Source: Bacteroidales bacterium
GTDB taxonomy: Bacteria; Bacteroidota; Bacteroidia; Bacteroidales; UBA932
Length of the DNA stretch: 10,944 nucleotides
NCBI GenBank assembly: GCA_021443625.1
Contig: JABUTP010000023.1
Coordinates: 14,123-25,066, forward strand
Direction: 5' to 3'
Shown here: one piece after another, positions 1 through 6,651 of the stretch
Numbering within the stretch: the first letter of the stretch is position 1
Layout: each line of letters begins with the position of its first letter
The notes under the pieces: generated by a model
Told to the model about the DNA's origin: nothing
Database searches by the model: none
What the model saw: only the letters and a program-made list of their open reading frames with translations
Program-made: the position numbers and the translations under genes

Positions 1-3
1 TAT

Positions 4-1272
4 ATGGAAAATATAATACCTACAGACTGGTCCGAGACCGGTAATCTCATCAAAGTCATCGGTGTCGGAGGCGGCGGCACAAATGCCGTCAACTATATGT
101 ACCGGCAGAAGGTCGAACACGTGGATTACGTGGTGTGCAACACCGACAAGCAGCACTTGAACTACAGCGAAGTCCCCACCAAGATTCAGTTGGGAGTCAT
201 TCTCACCAAAGGACTCGGAGCGGGCACCGACTCCCTTCAGGGGACAAAGGCCGCCCAGGAATCGGTGGAGGAAATCCGTAAAATGCTCTCCGGCAACAAC
301 CAGATGGCTTTTGTTGCGTGCGGTATGGGAGGTGGTACCGGCACCGGTGCCGCACCTGTGATTGCAGGCGAAGCCAAGGCCAAGGATCTCCTTACCATCG
401 GCGTCGTAACCCTTCCTTTCCGCGATGAAGGGGAAGATTCGCTCTACCGCGCCACCGAAGGAATCAAGGAGATGAGCAAGAACGTCGATTCGCTGCTGGT
501 CATCGACAACAACCGCCTCTACGACGTCTATCCCGACCTCAAGCTCAAGGATGCACTCAACAAGGCCGACGAGGTGCTGGCCACCGCCGTGAGGAGCATC
601 ACCGAAATCATCACCTGCAACGGCTACATCAACGTGGACTTTGCGGATGTTCGCAAGATAATGAAAGACAGCGGGATGGCCTATATGGGCATAGGTGAGG
701 CATCGGGTGCCGACCGCGTGCAGAAAGCCGTTGACAACGCCCTCAACTCCCCCCTGCTGGCCAATTGCGACATCAAGAAGGCCTCCAAGGTTCTCGTGCA
801 TATCTGCACCGGTACCGATGAGAATTCCCTCGGCTCCGCCGAACTCAACCGCATTATGGAATATATCCAGGAAGCCACCGGAGGCACCGACGCCACCAAG
901 CGCGGCGTCGTGTTCGACGATTCTCTCGGAGACAATATCCGCATCACCATCGTGGCTACCGGATATGACCTCACCTCCCTCCCCGTACCCAACCAGGAGA
1001 AAGTGAACCGCGGCAAGGTCATTATGGTGGAACTTGACGAGATTGAGAATCCCAAGAGCGGACTTCCCATCTACAGCGGGGAAAACATCAGCGTATCCAA
1101 GAGGCAGCGTTACCTGGGCAAGCCCTCGCTCATCGTCAGTTCCCCCGAGCAGATTCCCGAACTGGAAGCCGAAACCGCATATACGCGCCGCGGCAAACTG
1201 ATGATAGCGCAGCAGAGGAACCAGCTCCAAAAGTCACAACACGAAAACAATCAGACAATACAATCGGAATAA
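4..1272 (+). CDS. ftsZ: Cell division protein FtsZ (tubulin-like GTPase)
   Basis: FtsZ polymerises under the inner face of the cytoplasmic membrane at midcell and recruits the division machinery; GTP is hydrolysed between adjacent subunits. The protein (422 aa) shows the N-terminal glycine-rich loop GVGGGGTNAVN (residues 20-30), the tubulin/FtsZ signature GMGGGTGTG (107-115) and the T7 synergy loop NVDFADV (210-216), whose acidic residues complete the neighbour's GTPase site. The folded core ends near residue 322, followed by a linker. A motif ETAYTRRGKL (390-399) may be the Bacteroidota-type C-terminal partner-binding peptide, and after it comes a Q/N-rich tail of about 22 residues. The start is placed at the first ATG, but only three bases lie upstream, so a longer N-terminus cannot be excluded. 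The T3 loop reads GAGTDSLQG, not the more usual GAGxxP form. rpiB begins one base after the stop. Confidence 0.95.
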   Translation: MENIIPTDWSETGNLIKVIGVGGGGTNAVNYMYRQKVEHVDYVVCNTDKQHLNYSEVPTKIQLGVILTKGLGAGTDSLQGTKAAQESVEEIRKMLSGNNQMAFVACGMGGGTGTGAAPVIAGEAKAKDLLTIGVVTLPFRDEGEDSLYRATEGIKEMSKNVDSLLVIDNNRLYDVYPDLKLKDALNKADEVLATAVRSITEIITCNGYINVDFADVRKIMKDSGMAYMGIGEASGADRVQKAVDNALNSPLLANCDIKKASKVLVHICTGTDENSLGSAELNRIMEYIQEATGGTDATKRGVVFDDSLGDNIRITIVATGYDLTSLPVPNQEKVNRGKVIMVELDEIENPKSGLPIYSGENISVSKRQRYLGKPSLIVSSPEQIPELEAETAYTRRGKLMIAQQRNQLQKSQHENNQTIQSE

Positions 1273-1273
1273 T

Positions 1274-1708
1274 ATGGCAAAAGTAGGAATGGCGTGCGAC
1301 CACGCCGGTTATGAACTCAAGGAATATCTCAAGAATATCCTGACGGCAAAAGGGTTCGAGGTAGAGGACTTCGGAACCCACTCGACAGATAGCATGGACT
1401 ACCCCGATGTGGCCCACCCTCTCGCAGAAGCTGTGGAATCGCACAAAGTTGATTTCGGAGTTGCGATGTGCGGCAGCGGAGAAGGCATCTCCATCACCCT
1501 CAACAAACATCAGGGGGTAAGGGCCGCCCTGTGCTGGAAAACCGAGATTGCAGCTCTGGCGAAACAGCACAACAACGCCAACATACTGGTGCTGCCGGCA
1601 CGTTTCGTAACCAGGGAAGAAGGGGAAAATATCCTTGAAACCTATCTCACCTCGTCGTTTGAGGGAGGAAGGCACCAGAAGAGGATTGACAAAATCCCCG
1701 TTCACTGA
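1274..1708 (+). CDS. rpiB: Ribose-5-phosphate isomerase B (RpiB/LacAB family)
   Basis: This enzyme interconverts ribose 5-phosphate and ribulose 5-phosphate in the non-oxidative pentose phosphate pathway, in the cytoplasm. It has 144 aa, the normal length for the family. Residues known from E. coli RpiB appear at the same numbers: D9-H10 in CDHAG, the catalytic cysteine C66 in CGSGEG (66-71), H99-N100 in the KQHNNAN segment (ring opening), and R133 near the C-terminus. The DYPD motif (42-45) is also present. The start ATG lies one base after the ftsZ stop, and the stop TGA overlaps the truB ATG by one base. Translation of the three genes is therefore probably coupled. The family also includes sugar isomerases acting on allose or galactose phosphates, but the match to the RpiB residues favours ribose 5-phosphate. 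Confidence 0.93.
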   Translation: MAKVGMACDHAGYELKEYLKNILTAKGFEVEDFGTHSTDSMDYPDVAHPLAEAVESHKVDFGVAMCGSGEGISITLNKHQGVRAALCWKTEIAALAKQHNNANILVLPARFVTREEGENILETYLTSSFEGGRHQKRIDKIPVH

Positions 1709-2469
1709 TGGGGAATCCGTTAATCCTTGACAACAATTTCTCCGGAACACTGGACAGCGACCTTGCGAGCTATCCGGACGGCATCCTCATCCCGATAGAC
1801 AAGCCCTACCGTTGGACCTCGGCCGATGTGGTGCGGAAAGTGAAGTTCACGCTCCAGCGCCATTTCCACCTGAGGAACATCAAAGTGGGGCACGCCGGCA
1901 CGCTGGACCCGCTGGCCACCGGAATTCTCGTGGTCTGTGTCGGTAAAGCGACCAAACTTGCCGAAACGCTCCAGTCCCATACCAAGGAATACATTGCGGA
2001 AATCGAACTGGGGGCCACTACCCCGTCATACGATTTGGAGAAAGATGTTGACACGATTTATCCTTTCGGGCATATCACTGCCGAAAGCATACGGGAGGCC
2101 CTTGCCGGATTCATAGGGGAGCAGGATCAGGTGCCGCCCCTCTTCTCCGCCAAGATGATAGACGGGGTGCGGGCCTACGAATATGCCCGGGCCGGCGAAG
2201 CCAAAGAACTCAAAGCCTCCCGAATCACCATTGAAGAAGCTGAACTGCTGAATTTTGAAGCATCCTCCCCTACCGGCAGGCCCCGTGCCACCATCCGCAT
2301 CAGGTGCAGCAAGGGAACCTACATCCGCTCGTTTGCCCGCGACCTGGGCTGCGCACTGTCGAGCGGAGGGCATCTGACAGCGCTCAGACGCACACTTACA
2401 GGCGTTTTTGAAATAAAAAACGCAATTCTTTTGGAAAATTTCACTTCTTCAGATAATTTTGCCCGCTAA
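1708..2469 (+). CDS. truB: tRNA pseudouridine(55) synthase TruB
   Basis: TruB isomerises uridine 55 in the T-loop of nearly all tRNAs to pseudouridine and also helps tRNA fold. The protein (253 aa) carries the catalytic motif [12 protein letters not shown] (61-72) with the nucleophilic aspartate D67. It also has the motif-I-like [13 protein letters not shown] segment (30-42), [10 protein letters not shown] (141-150), followed by the ring-stacking tyrosine region GVRAYEYAR, and [14 protein letters not shown] (201-214). It is shorter than E. coli TruB (314 aa) and seems to lack the C-terminal PUA-like domain, as is usual in this phylum. The first ~22 residues before [13 protein letters not shown] are variable. 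The start ATG overlaps the rpiB stop (TGATG), which argues for this start. The 3' end of the gene is AT-rich and contains the queA promoter. Confidence 0.95.
   Translation: MGNPLILDNNFSGTLDSDLASYPDGILIPIDKPYRWTSADVVRKVKFTLQRHFHLRNIKVGHAGTLDPLATGILVVCVGKATKLAETLQSHTKEYIAEIELGATTPSYDLEKDVDTIYPFGHITAESIREALAGFIGEQDQVPPLFSAKMIDGVRAYEYARAGEAKELKASRITIEEAELLNFEASSPTGRPRATIRIRCSKGTYIRSFARDLGCALSSGGHLTALRRTLTGVFEIKNAILLENFTSSDNFAR
2430..2461 (+). promoter_or_regulatory. Bacteroidota-type promoter for queA, inside truB
   Basis: TTTG at 2430-2433 and TAATTTTG at 2454-2461 are separated by exactly 20 bases. This matches the primary-sigma promoter consensus described in Bacteroides (TTTG, 19-21 bases, TAnnTTTG) at every defined position. 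Transcription would start around 2468, about 15 bases before the queA ATG at 2483. The element lies within the last codons of truB, so queA could be made independently of the ftsZ-rpiB-truB message. No transcript data are available here. Confidence 0.6.
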
Positions 2470-2482
2470 TTGCGATAATTGT

Positions 2483-3532
2483 ATGAAACAAAAGGAATTT
2501 GAATTCACTCTCACCGAAGAACAGATAGCCAAATATCCCGCTGAAGAGCGTGACGAGTCAAGGCTGCTGGTTCTGCATAAGGATACCGGAGAAATCGAAC
2601 ACAGGGTTTTCAAGAACTTCATCGAATATGTGAGTGAAGGGGACCTTTGCGTGTTCAATGACACCAAAGTCTTCCCCGCCAAACTCTATGGCAACAAAGA
2701 GCGCACGGGTGCGGAGATTGAAGTGTTCCTGCTCCGCGAACTCAACCGCGAGCAGCGCCTTTGGGACGTTCTGGTCGATCCCGCCCGCAAAATACGCATC
2801 GGCAACAAGCTCTATTTCGGCGAAGACAACTCTCTGGTGGCCGAGGTCATAGACAACACCACTTCGCGCGGGCGCACCCTGCGTTTCCTGTTCGACGGCT
2901 CCTATGAGGAATTCAAGAACACCCTTTACACCATCGGGTCGCTCCCCGTTCCCAAATGGATACGTCCCAGGGCGGAAGAGATAGACAAGGAGAGGTTCCA
3001 GACCATCTTTGCCGCCAACGAGGGGGCAGTGGCATCTCCCGCCGCAGGTCTCCACTTCAGCCGCATCCTGTTCAAGCATATGGAAGTGATGGGAGTCAAC
3101 TCCGCATTCCTCACTCTCCATATGGGCAACGCCCATTTCCACACGGTGGAAGTTGAAGATTTGTCCAAGCACAAAATGGACTCCGAGCCCCTCATCATCA
3201 CCCCCGAAGCCGCCGAGGCCGTGAATCAGACCAAACGGAAGGGTCACAAAGTGGTTGCAGTGGGCATCACCGTGCTCCGCGGACTCGAAACCTTCGTCAC
3301 CACCACCGGCGAAATAAAGGAGTTCGAAGGATGGACCAACAAATTCATCTTCCCTCCCTACAAATTCACCATCCCCGATGCGCTGGTCACCAATTTCCAT
3401 ATGCCCAAATCGACAATGCTGATGAACGTCGCCGCATTCGGAGGTTACAAAAACGTGATGAACGCATACGAAGTCGCCCTGCAGGAAGGTTACCGCTTCG
3501 GCACCTACGGTGACGCAATGCTCATCATTTAG
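2483..3532 (+). CDS. queA: S-adenosylmethionine:tRNA ribosyltransferase-isomerase QueA
   Basis: QueA transfers and isomerises the ribose of SAM onto preQ1 in tRNA (wobble base of GUN anticodons), making epoxyqueuosine, the second-last step of queuosine synthesis. The family is clear from [13 protein letters not shown] (58-70), the GAEIEVFLL segment (76-84), [14 protein letters not shown] (301-314) and [10 protein letters not shown] (337-346). The length is 349 aa from the ATG at 2483, equal to the family norm. An in-frame TTG at 2459 would add eight residues but lies inside truB and the promoter, so the ATG is preferred. Three segments normally conserved differ here: ASPAAGLHF (184-192, usually APTAGLHF), LHMGNAHF (212-219, usually LHVGxGTF) and AVGITVLR (259-266, usually AVGTTSVR). 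The reading frame is intact, so the gene is probably functional, though these changes merit attention. Confidence 0.93.
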   Translation: MKQKEFEFTLTEEQIAKYPAEERDESRLLVLHKDTGEIEHRVFKNFIEYVSEGDLCVFNDTKVFPAKLYGNKERTGAEIEVFLLRELNREQRLWDVLVDPARKIRIGNKLYFGEDNSLVAEVIDNTTSRGRTLRFLFDGSYEEFKNTLYTIGSLPVPKWIRPRAEEIDKERFQTIFAANEGAVASPAAGLHFSRILFKHMEVMGVNSAFLTLHMGNAHFHTVEVEDLSKHKMDSEPLIITPEAAEAVNQTKRKGHKVVAVGITVLRGLETFVTTTGEIKEFEGWTNKFIFPPYKFTIPDALVTNFHMPKSTMLMNVAAFGGYKNVMNAYEVALQEGYRFGTYGDAMLII

Positions 3533-3553
3533 CCGTTTTTTTTGAAAACATAC

Positions 3554-3626
3554 TGCCGGAATCACTTTTTGAGAAACCGGCATGCAGATTCTGGTCCCGA
3601 TTGTTACATTGCGTCCCAAACGCAAT
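3554..3626 (+). promoter_or_regulatory. Structured leader upstream of dprA (two potential hairpins)
   Basis: The 97 bases between the queA stop and the dprA ATG hold two inverted repeats. The first is TGCCGG (3554-3559) with CCGGCA (3577-3582), a 6-bp stem with a 17-base loop. The second is ATTGCGT (3608-3614) with ACGCAAT (3620-3626), a perfect 7-bp stem with a 5-base loop, ending 3 bases before the ATG at 3630. A competing pairing is possible: CGATTG (3598-3603) with CAATCG (3623-3628). A run of eight T lies at 3536-3543 just after the queA stop, but without a convincing stem before it. No good TTTG/TAnnTTTG promoter was found here. A role in translation control of dprA is inference. Confidence 0.4.
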
Positions 3627-3629
3627 CGT

Positions 3630-4745
3630 ATGAATCGGGATCAGCTTGTATATGCGGCAGCCATAGCCAACTGTTTTTATGGGAATCCCCGCGTAAGCAG
3701 GGGTCTTGTGGGGTTGTTTGACTCTCCTTCGGACATCTTCACCCTGGACCGGAAGGAGGTTGAGGAGCGGTGCCCCTACCTTGAGAAACACGGGCAGCGG
3801 CTGTTTATGGACGAAACCCTGGAATCGGCGCAGCGCGACATCGCCTGGGCAGAAAACAACGGCCTTGACACCATCTACATCGGCGACAATGCCTACCCCA
3901 GCCGGCTCAGGGAGTGCGAAGACGCCCCAATACTGCTATACTGCAAAGGGAGGGCCGACCTTTCGGCCCAACGTGTCGTGGCGGTGGTCGGCAGCCGAGG
4001 AGCCACCCAATACGGCCGCAAATACTGCGACACACTGGTGGAGGGTCTTTCAAAATGCGGGGTGAAGCCGGTGATTGTCAGCGGTCTTGCCAAAGGCGTC
4101 GATTCGTTTGCCCATTCGTCCGCCCTTCGGTACCATCTTCCCACGGTGGCGGTGATGGGGACCGGCTTCAACGAAATCTATCCCCCCTGCAACACCAATC
4201 TGGCGGCGGACATAGTCACGCACGGCGGGGCGCTGGTCACCGAGTTCTCCCCCTTCGTGGAGTCGTTTCCGGTCAATTTCGTAAGGCGGAACCGCATTAT
4301 AGCGGGGATGAGCGACTGCGTGGTCGTGGTGGAGTCCCGTCAGAAAGGAGGCGGCCTCATTACCGCCAAAATGGCTATGGACTACAACCGGATGGTCTTC
4401 GCGTTCCCCGGAAGGGTGGATGACTACACTTTCAAGGGATGCAACGAACTCATCGAGCAGGAAACCGCCTGCATTGCCACCGGCGCCGGCAGCATTCTGA
4501 AGGGGATGGGGTGGGACACGGCTTCCGCGCAACTCAGAATGGCTTTTGAAGATGATTCGGGCGGTGAAGATGAGAGTCTCAACGGCAGACTGCTGAGATA
4601 TCTCGAGGAACACGGGGAGGCCGACATCGGAGAGTTGTGCGACTTTCTGGCCTTATCCATCAGGGAACTTTCGCTCCCCTTGGTGGAGTTGGAACTTGAG
4701 GGTCGGATTTGCGTGATTTCTGGGAACAAATACTCTTTGCGGTAG
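3630..4745 (+). CDS. dprA: DNA-processing protein DprA (Smf)
   Basis: DprA binds incoming single-stranded DNA and loads RecA during natural transformation; it is also widespread in bacteria not known to be competent. From the ATG at 3630 the protein is 371 aa, with a helical N-terminal domain, a Rossmann-like DNA-binding domain (about 115-290) and a C-terminal winged-helix (DML1-like) region (about 316-371). Core motifs are VVGSR (119-123), SGLAKGVD (151-158), GTGFNEIYPPCN (177-188), RNRIIAG (220-226), GGGLITAKMA (240-249, usually SGSLITA) and FPGR (259-262). An upstream ATG at 3582 would add 16 residues unlike the family (MQILVPIV...). The start at 3630 gives the common MN-type beginning leading into the helical domain, so it is preferred. 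No Shine-Dalgarno is present. The gene is probably transcribed from the queA promoter or through its own unrecognised one. Confidence 0.92.
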   Translation: MNRDQLVYAAAIANCFYGNPRVSRGLVGLFDSPSDIFTLDRKEVEERCPYLEKHGQRLFMDETLESAQRDIAWAENNGLDTIYIGDNAYPSRLRECEDAPILLYCKGRADLSAQRVVAVVGSRGATQYGRKYCDTLVEGLSKCGVKPVIVSGLAKGVDSFAHSSALRYHLPTVAVMGTGFNEIYPPCNTNLAADIVTHGGALVTEFSPFVESFPVNFVRRNRIIAGMSDCVVVVESRQKGGGLITAKMAMDYNRMVFAFPGRVDDYTFKGCNELIEQETACIATGAGSILKGMGWDTASAQLRMAFEDDSGGEDESLNGRLLRYLEEHGEADIGELCDFLALSIRELSLPLVELELEGRICVISGNKYSLR

Positions 4746-4777
4746 GCCTCGACTGCCGCCTCATACTGGCAAATTTA

Positions 4778-4809
4778 TTTGAATCATTGCCAAAGTGCGG
4801 CTATCTTTG
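4778..4809 (+). promoter_or_regulatory. Bacteroidota-type promoter for tatD
   Basis: TTTG at 4778-4781 and TATCTTTG at 4802-4809 are separated by exactly 20 bases, a full match to the Bacteroides consensus TTTG-N19-21-TAnnTTTG. It lies in the 96-base gap between dprA and tatD. The predicted start of transcription is near 4816, about 26 bases before the tatD ATG at 4842. The box spacing is identical to that of the queA promoter, which strengthens both calls. Confidence 0.65.
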
Positions 4810-4841
4810 ACGAATTCAACGATTGACCCCCGAATGCTGCA

Positions 4842-5609
4842 ATGATAGACACCCACTCCCATTTGTATTCAGAAGAATTCCGCGACGATTTGGACGAAGT
4901 TGTGGAAAGGGCCCGGCAGGCGGGCGTCTCACACGTCATAATGCCCGGTATCGACTCGTCCTGCCACCACGACATGCTCGCCGCAGCCGACCGGCTCGGC
5001 TCCTGGGCAAGCGTCGCCGTCGGGCTGCACCCCACCTCGGTCGATTTGCGGTGGAAAGATGAGCTGCAGTTTGTCTTCGACCATCTGGGCGACCTGGATT
5101 TCTGTGCCATAGGGGAAATAGGGCTCGATTACTATTGGAGCCGCGAGTTCGAAGAGCAGCAGAAGGAAGTGTTCGAAGCGCAGCTCGCCCTGGCGGCCGA
5201 CAAGGACCTCCCCGTGATAATCCATTCGAGGGAGGCCACAGAAGATATATTCAACTGCATCAAGAGAGTCAACAAACCGCTGCGGGGGGTGTTCCACGCC
5301 TTTGCGGGGAGTGTCGAGACCTGGCAGCGAATCCAAAGAGCCGGCGATTTCAAGGTTGGGATAGGAGGCGTCGTCACGTTCAAGAACGCCCATATAGCGG
5401 AGAGTCTCAAGGAAATCCCGCTGGAGGAGATTCTGCTGGAAACGGATTCTCCCTACCTGACTCCCGTCCCTTTCAGGGGCAGGCGCAACGAAAGCGCTTA
5501 TGTGAGATATACGGCAGAAAAAATCGCATCGGTCAAGGGCGTTTCCACGGAAGAAGTTGACCATGCGACCAGCCGCTCCGCCGCCGCCTTATTTGGGCTT
5601 TTTTGCTAA
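4842..5609 (+). CDS. tatD: TatD family metal-dependent hydrolase / deoxyribonuclease
   Basis: TatD proteins are cytoplasmic metal-dependent hydrolases of the amidohydrolase fold; E. coli TatD is a 3'-5' exonuclease acting on single-stranded and damaged DNA. This 255-aa protein has the normal length. The metal ligands are visible: H5 and H7 in DTHSHL (3-8), E92 in GEIGLDYYW (91-99), H128 in PVIIHSR (124-130), H152 in FHAFAG (151-156) and D202 in LLETDSPYL (198-206). Other family markers are VGLHP (60-64) and the PFRGRRNES segment near 210-218. The ATG at 4842 leads directly into the DTHSH motif, so the start is secure. The gene has its own promoter and lies 96 bases after dprA. A nuclease or peptidyl-tRNA/D-amino-acid-related hydrolase role cannot be separated by motif alone, but nuclease is most likely. 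Confidence 0.92.
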   Translation: MIDTHSHLYSEEFRDDLDEVVERARQAGVSHVIMPGIDSSCHHDMLAAADRLGSWASVAVGLHPTSVDLRWKDELQFVFDHLGDLDFCAIGEIGLDYYWSREFEEQQKEVFEAQLALAADKDLPVIIHSREATEDIFNCIKRVNKPLRGVFHAFAGSVETWQRIQRAGDFKVGIGGVVTFKNAHIAESLKEIPLEEILLETDSPYLTPVPFRGRRNESAYVRYTAEKIASVKGVSTEEVDHATSRSAAALFGLFC

Positions 5610-5625
5610 AAAAGTTCGCATTTTT
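5595..5625 (+). terminator. Weak candidate terminator at the end of tatD
   Basis: The last codons of tatD form CTTTTTT (5598-5604), a 3-base gap, and AAAAAAG (5608-5614). This AT-rich inverted repeat can be extended to 10 bp with two G-U pairs (5595-5617). Five T follow at 5621-5625. The stem is almost entirely A-T, so stability is doubtful; it may only reflect the AT-rich gene junction. Confidence 0.25.
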
Positions 5626-5646
5626 CAAAAAAATGTAATAACTTGC
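5615..5646 (+). promoter_or_regulatory. Possible imperfect promoter for the exbB operon
   Basis: TTCG (5615-5618) and TAACTTGC (5639-5646) are separated by 20 bases, resembling TTTG-N20-TAnnTTTG with a mismatch in the first box and a T missing in the second. It is the best candidate in the 168-base gap between tatD and exbB. A start near 5653 would place the inverted repeat at 5659-5681 at the very 5' end of the message and give a leader of about 125 bases. Confidence 0.3.
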
Positions 5647-5658
5647 GCTCTAATAGTA

Positions 5659-5681
5659 CGTGCCGGAATTTGGCCGGCACG
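5659..5681 (+). promoter_or_regulatory. Perfect inverted repeat in the exbB leader
   Basis: CGTGCCGG (5659-5666) and CCGGCACG (5674-5681) form a perfect, GC-rich 8-bp inverted repeat around a 7-base AT-rich loop. No T run follows on either strand, so it is not an ordinary intrinsic terminator. A second CGGCAC copy at 5688-5693 could pair with GTGCCG (5660-5665) instead. It may be a protective 5' stem-loop on the exbB mRNA or a protein-binding operator; the sequence does not decide between these. The rest of the gap (5694-5777) is AT-rich with no further feature that I can support. Confidence 0.5.
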
Positions 5682-5777
5682 CATTATCGGCACAACCTTA
5701 AACCCTTTGGGCGTTTACAGGAGAAGAATAAAGAAACAAATCAAACATTGTTATATCAATCATTAATTAAAAAACCT

Positions 5778-6587
5778 ATGAAAAAAATTTTCATGTTTTT
5801 GGCAGTTGCAGGTCTTATGACCTTCTCTGCACAGTATCGTACAGCCAATGCTCAGGACGAGCAGCCCGCTGCCACTGAACAAGTTGCCGAGGCAGCTGAA
5901 GAAGTAGCCGCTCCCGCAGCACCCGCAAATGACGCATTTGCAGCCGGCGCAAGCGACCAGCCCCTCCACCAGCAGCTCAAAGCCAAATTCATTGAAGGTG
6001 GTGCAGGCTTCATGGCCCTCGTGCTCCTCTGCCTTATCTTCGGTCTTGCCATCGCAATCGAAAGAATCATCACCCTCAGCCTTTCCGAGACCAACACAAC
6101 CAAGCTTCTCAATCAGGTTGAAGACGCTCTCAAGGCAGGCGACATCGAGGCAGCCAAGGACGTATGCCGCAACACCCGCGGCCCTGTGGCAAGCATCTTC
6201 TATCAGGGTCTCGACCGTGCCGACCAGGGCATCGAGAACGTTGAGAAGGCTGTTACATCCTACGGTTCTGTTCAGATGGCCCAACTCGAAAACGGTCTTT
6301 CCTGGATTACCCTCTTCATCGCCATCGCCCCTATGCTCGGGTTCATGGGTACCGTTATCGGTATGATCCAGGCCTTCGACGCCATCGAAATTGCAGGTGA
6401 CATCTCTCCCAACCTTGTTGCCGGCGGTATGAAAGTTGCCCTTATCACCACTGTGGGTGGTCTTATCGTGGCTATCATCCTTCAGATATTCTACAACTAT
6501 CTTGTATCCAAGGTTGACGGTATCGTTTCAGGCATGGAAGACGCTTCCATCAGCCTCGTTGACCTTCTGGTTAAATACCAGAAATAA
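5778..6587 (+). CDS. exbB: MotA/TolQ/ExbB proton channel family protein
   Basis: ExbB-type proteins form the pentameric inner-membrane stator that, with ExbD, converts proton flow into work on TonB or Tol partners. The 269-aa product starts with a signal-like sequence (MKKIFMFLAVAG...), with probable cleavage after ANA (23-25). An Ala/Pro/Glu-rich periplasmic stretch (26-60) follows, the usual extended N-terminus in Bacteroidota. Transmembrane helix 1 spans about 76-100 with the IER motif, helix 2 about 176-198 with LGFMGTVIGMIQAFD (187-201), and helix 3 about 217-242 with VALITTVGGLIVAI (220-233). The threonines 224-225 are of the pore-lining type. A long cytoplasmic loop separates helices 1 and 2. 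An upstream in-frame start at 5643 was rejected because it would put non-family residues before a clear signal peptide. It is the first gene of a four-gene operon. Confidence 0.92.
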   Translation: MKKIFMFLAVAGLMTFSAQYRTANAQDEQPAATEQVAEAAEEVAAPAAPANDAFAAGASDQPLHQQLKAKFIEGGAGFMALVLLCLIFGLAIAIERIITLSLSETNTTKLLNQVEDALKAGDIEAAKDVCRNTRGPVASIFYQGLDRADQGIENVEKAVTSYGSVQMAQLENGLSWITLFIAIAPMLGFMGTVIGMIQAFDAIEIAGDISPNLVAGGMKVALITTVGGLIVAIILQIFYNYLVSKVDGIVSGMEDASISLVDLLVKYQK

Positions 6588-6651
6588 TCACGACTCCAAA
6601 GTCTGATATTGATATATAGATAATTTGTAAAATATTCTAATAATTGAAAGG

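Noticed and set aside
1136..1750. Minus-strand open frame (204 codons) spanning the ftsZ/rpiB/truB junctions
   Set aside because: Antisense to three secure genes; composition odd (rich in Phe, Arg, Cys) and no domain recognised.
2558..3625. Long open frame (355 codons) on the minus strand opposite queA
   Set aside because: It mirrors queA almost completely, resembles no protein family I know and has a Cys/His/Gly-rich composition typical of a reverse-frame shadow; queA motifs are certain.
3582..3629. Sixteen-codon N-terminal extension of dprA
   Set aside because: The residues do not resemble DprA starts and the segment contains a hairpin; it cannot be fully excluded because no Shine-Dalgarno marks either start.
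4929..5564. Minus-strand open frame (211 codons) opposite tatD
   Set aside because: Overlaps the TatD catalytic motifs in antisense and shows no family signature.
5659..5693. Intrinsic terminator or riboswitch in the exbB leader
   Set aside because: There is no T run after the stem, and the structure is too small and simple to match any riboswitch class I know.
5643..5777. 45-codon N-terminal extension of exbB
   Set aside because: The extension has no family resemblance and would bury a clear signal peptide beginning at 5778; it also runs through the inverted repeat.
6591..6651. Promoter between exbB and the four-helix protein (TAATTTG at 6621-6627)
   Set aside because: The downstream box is one T short and no TTTG-like box lies 19-21 bases upstream; the gap is better read as an ordinary intra-operon spacer.
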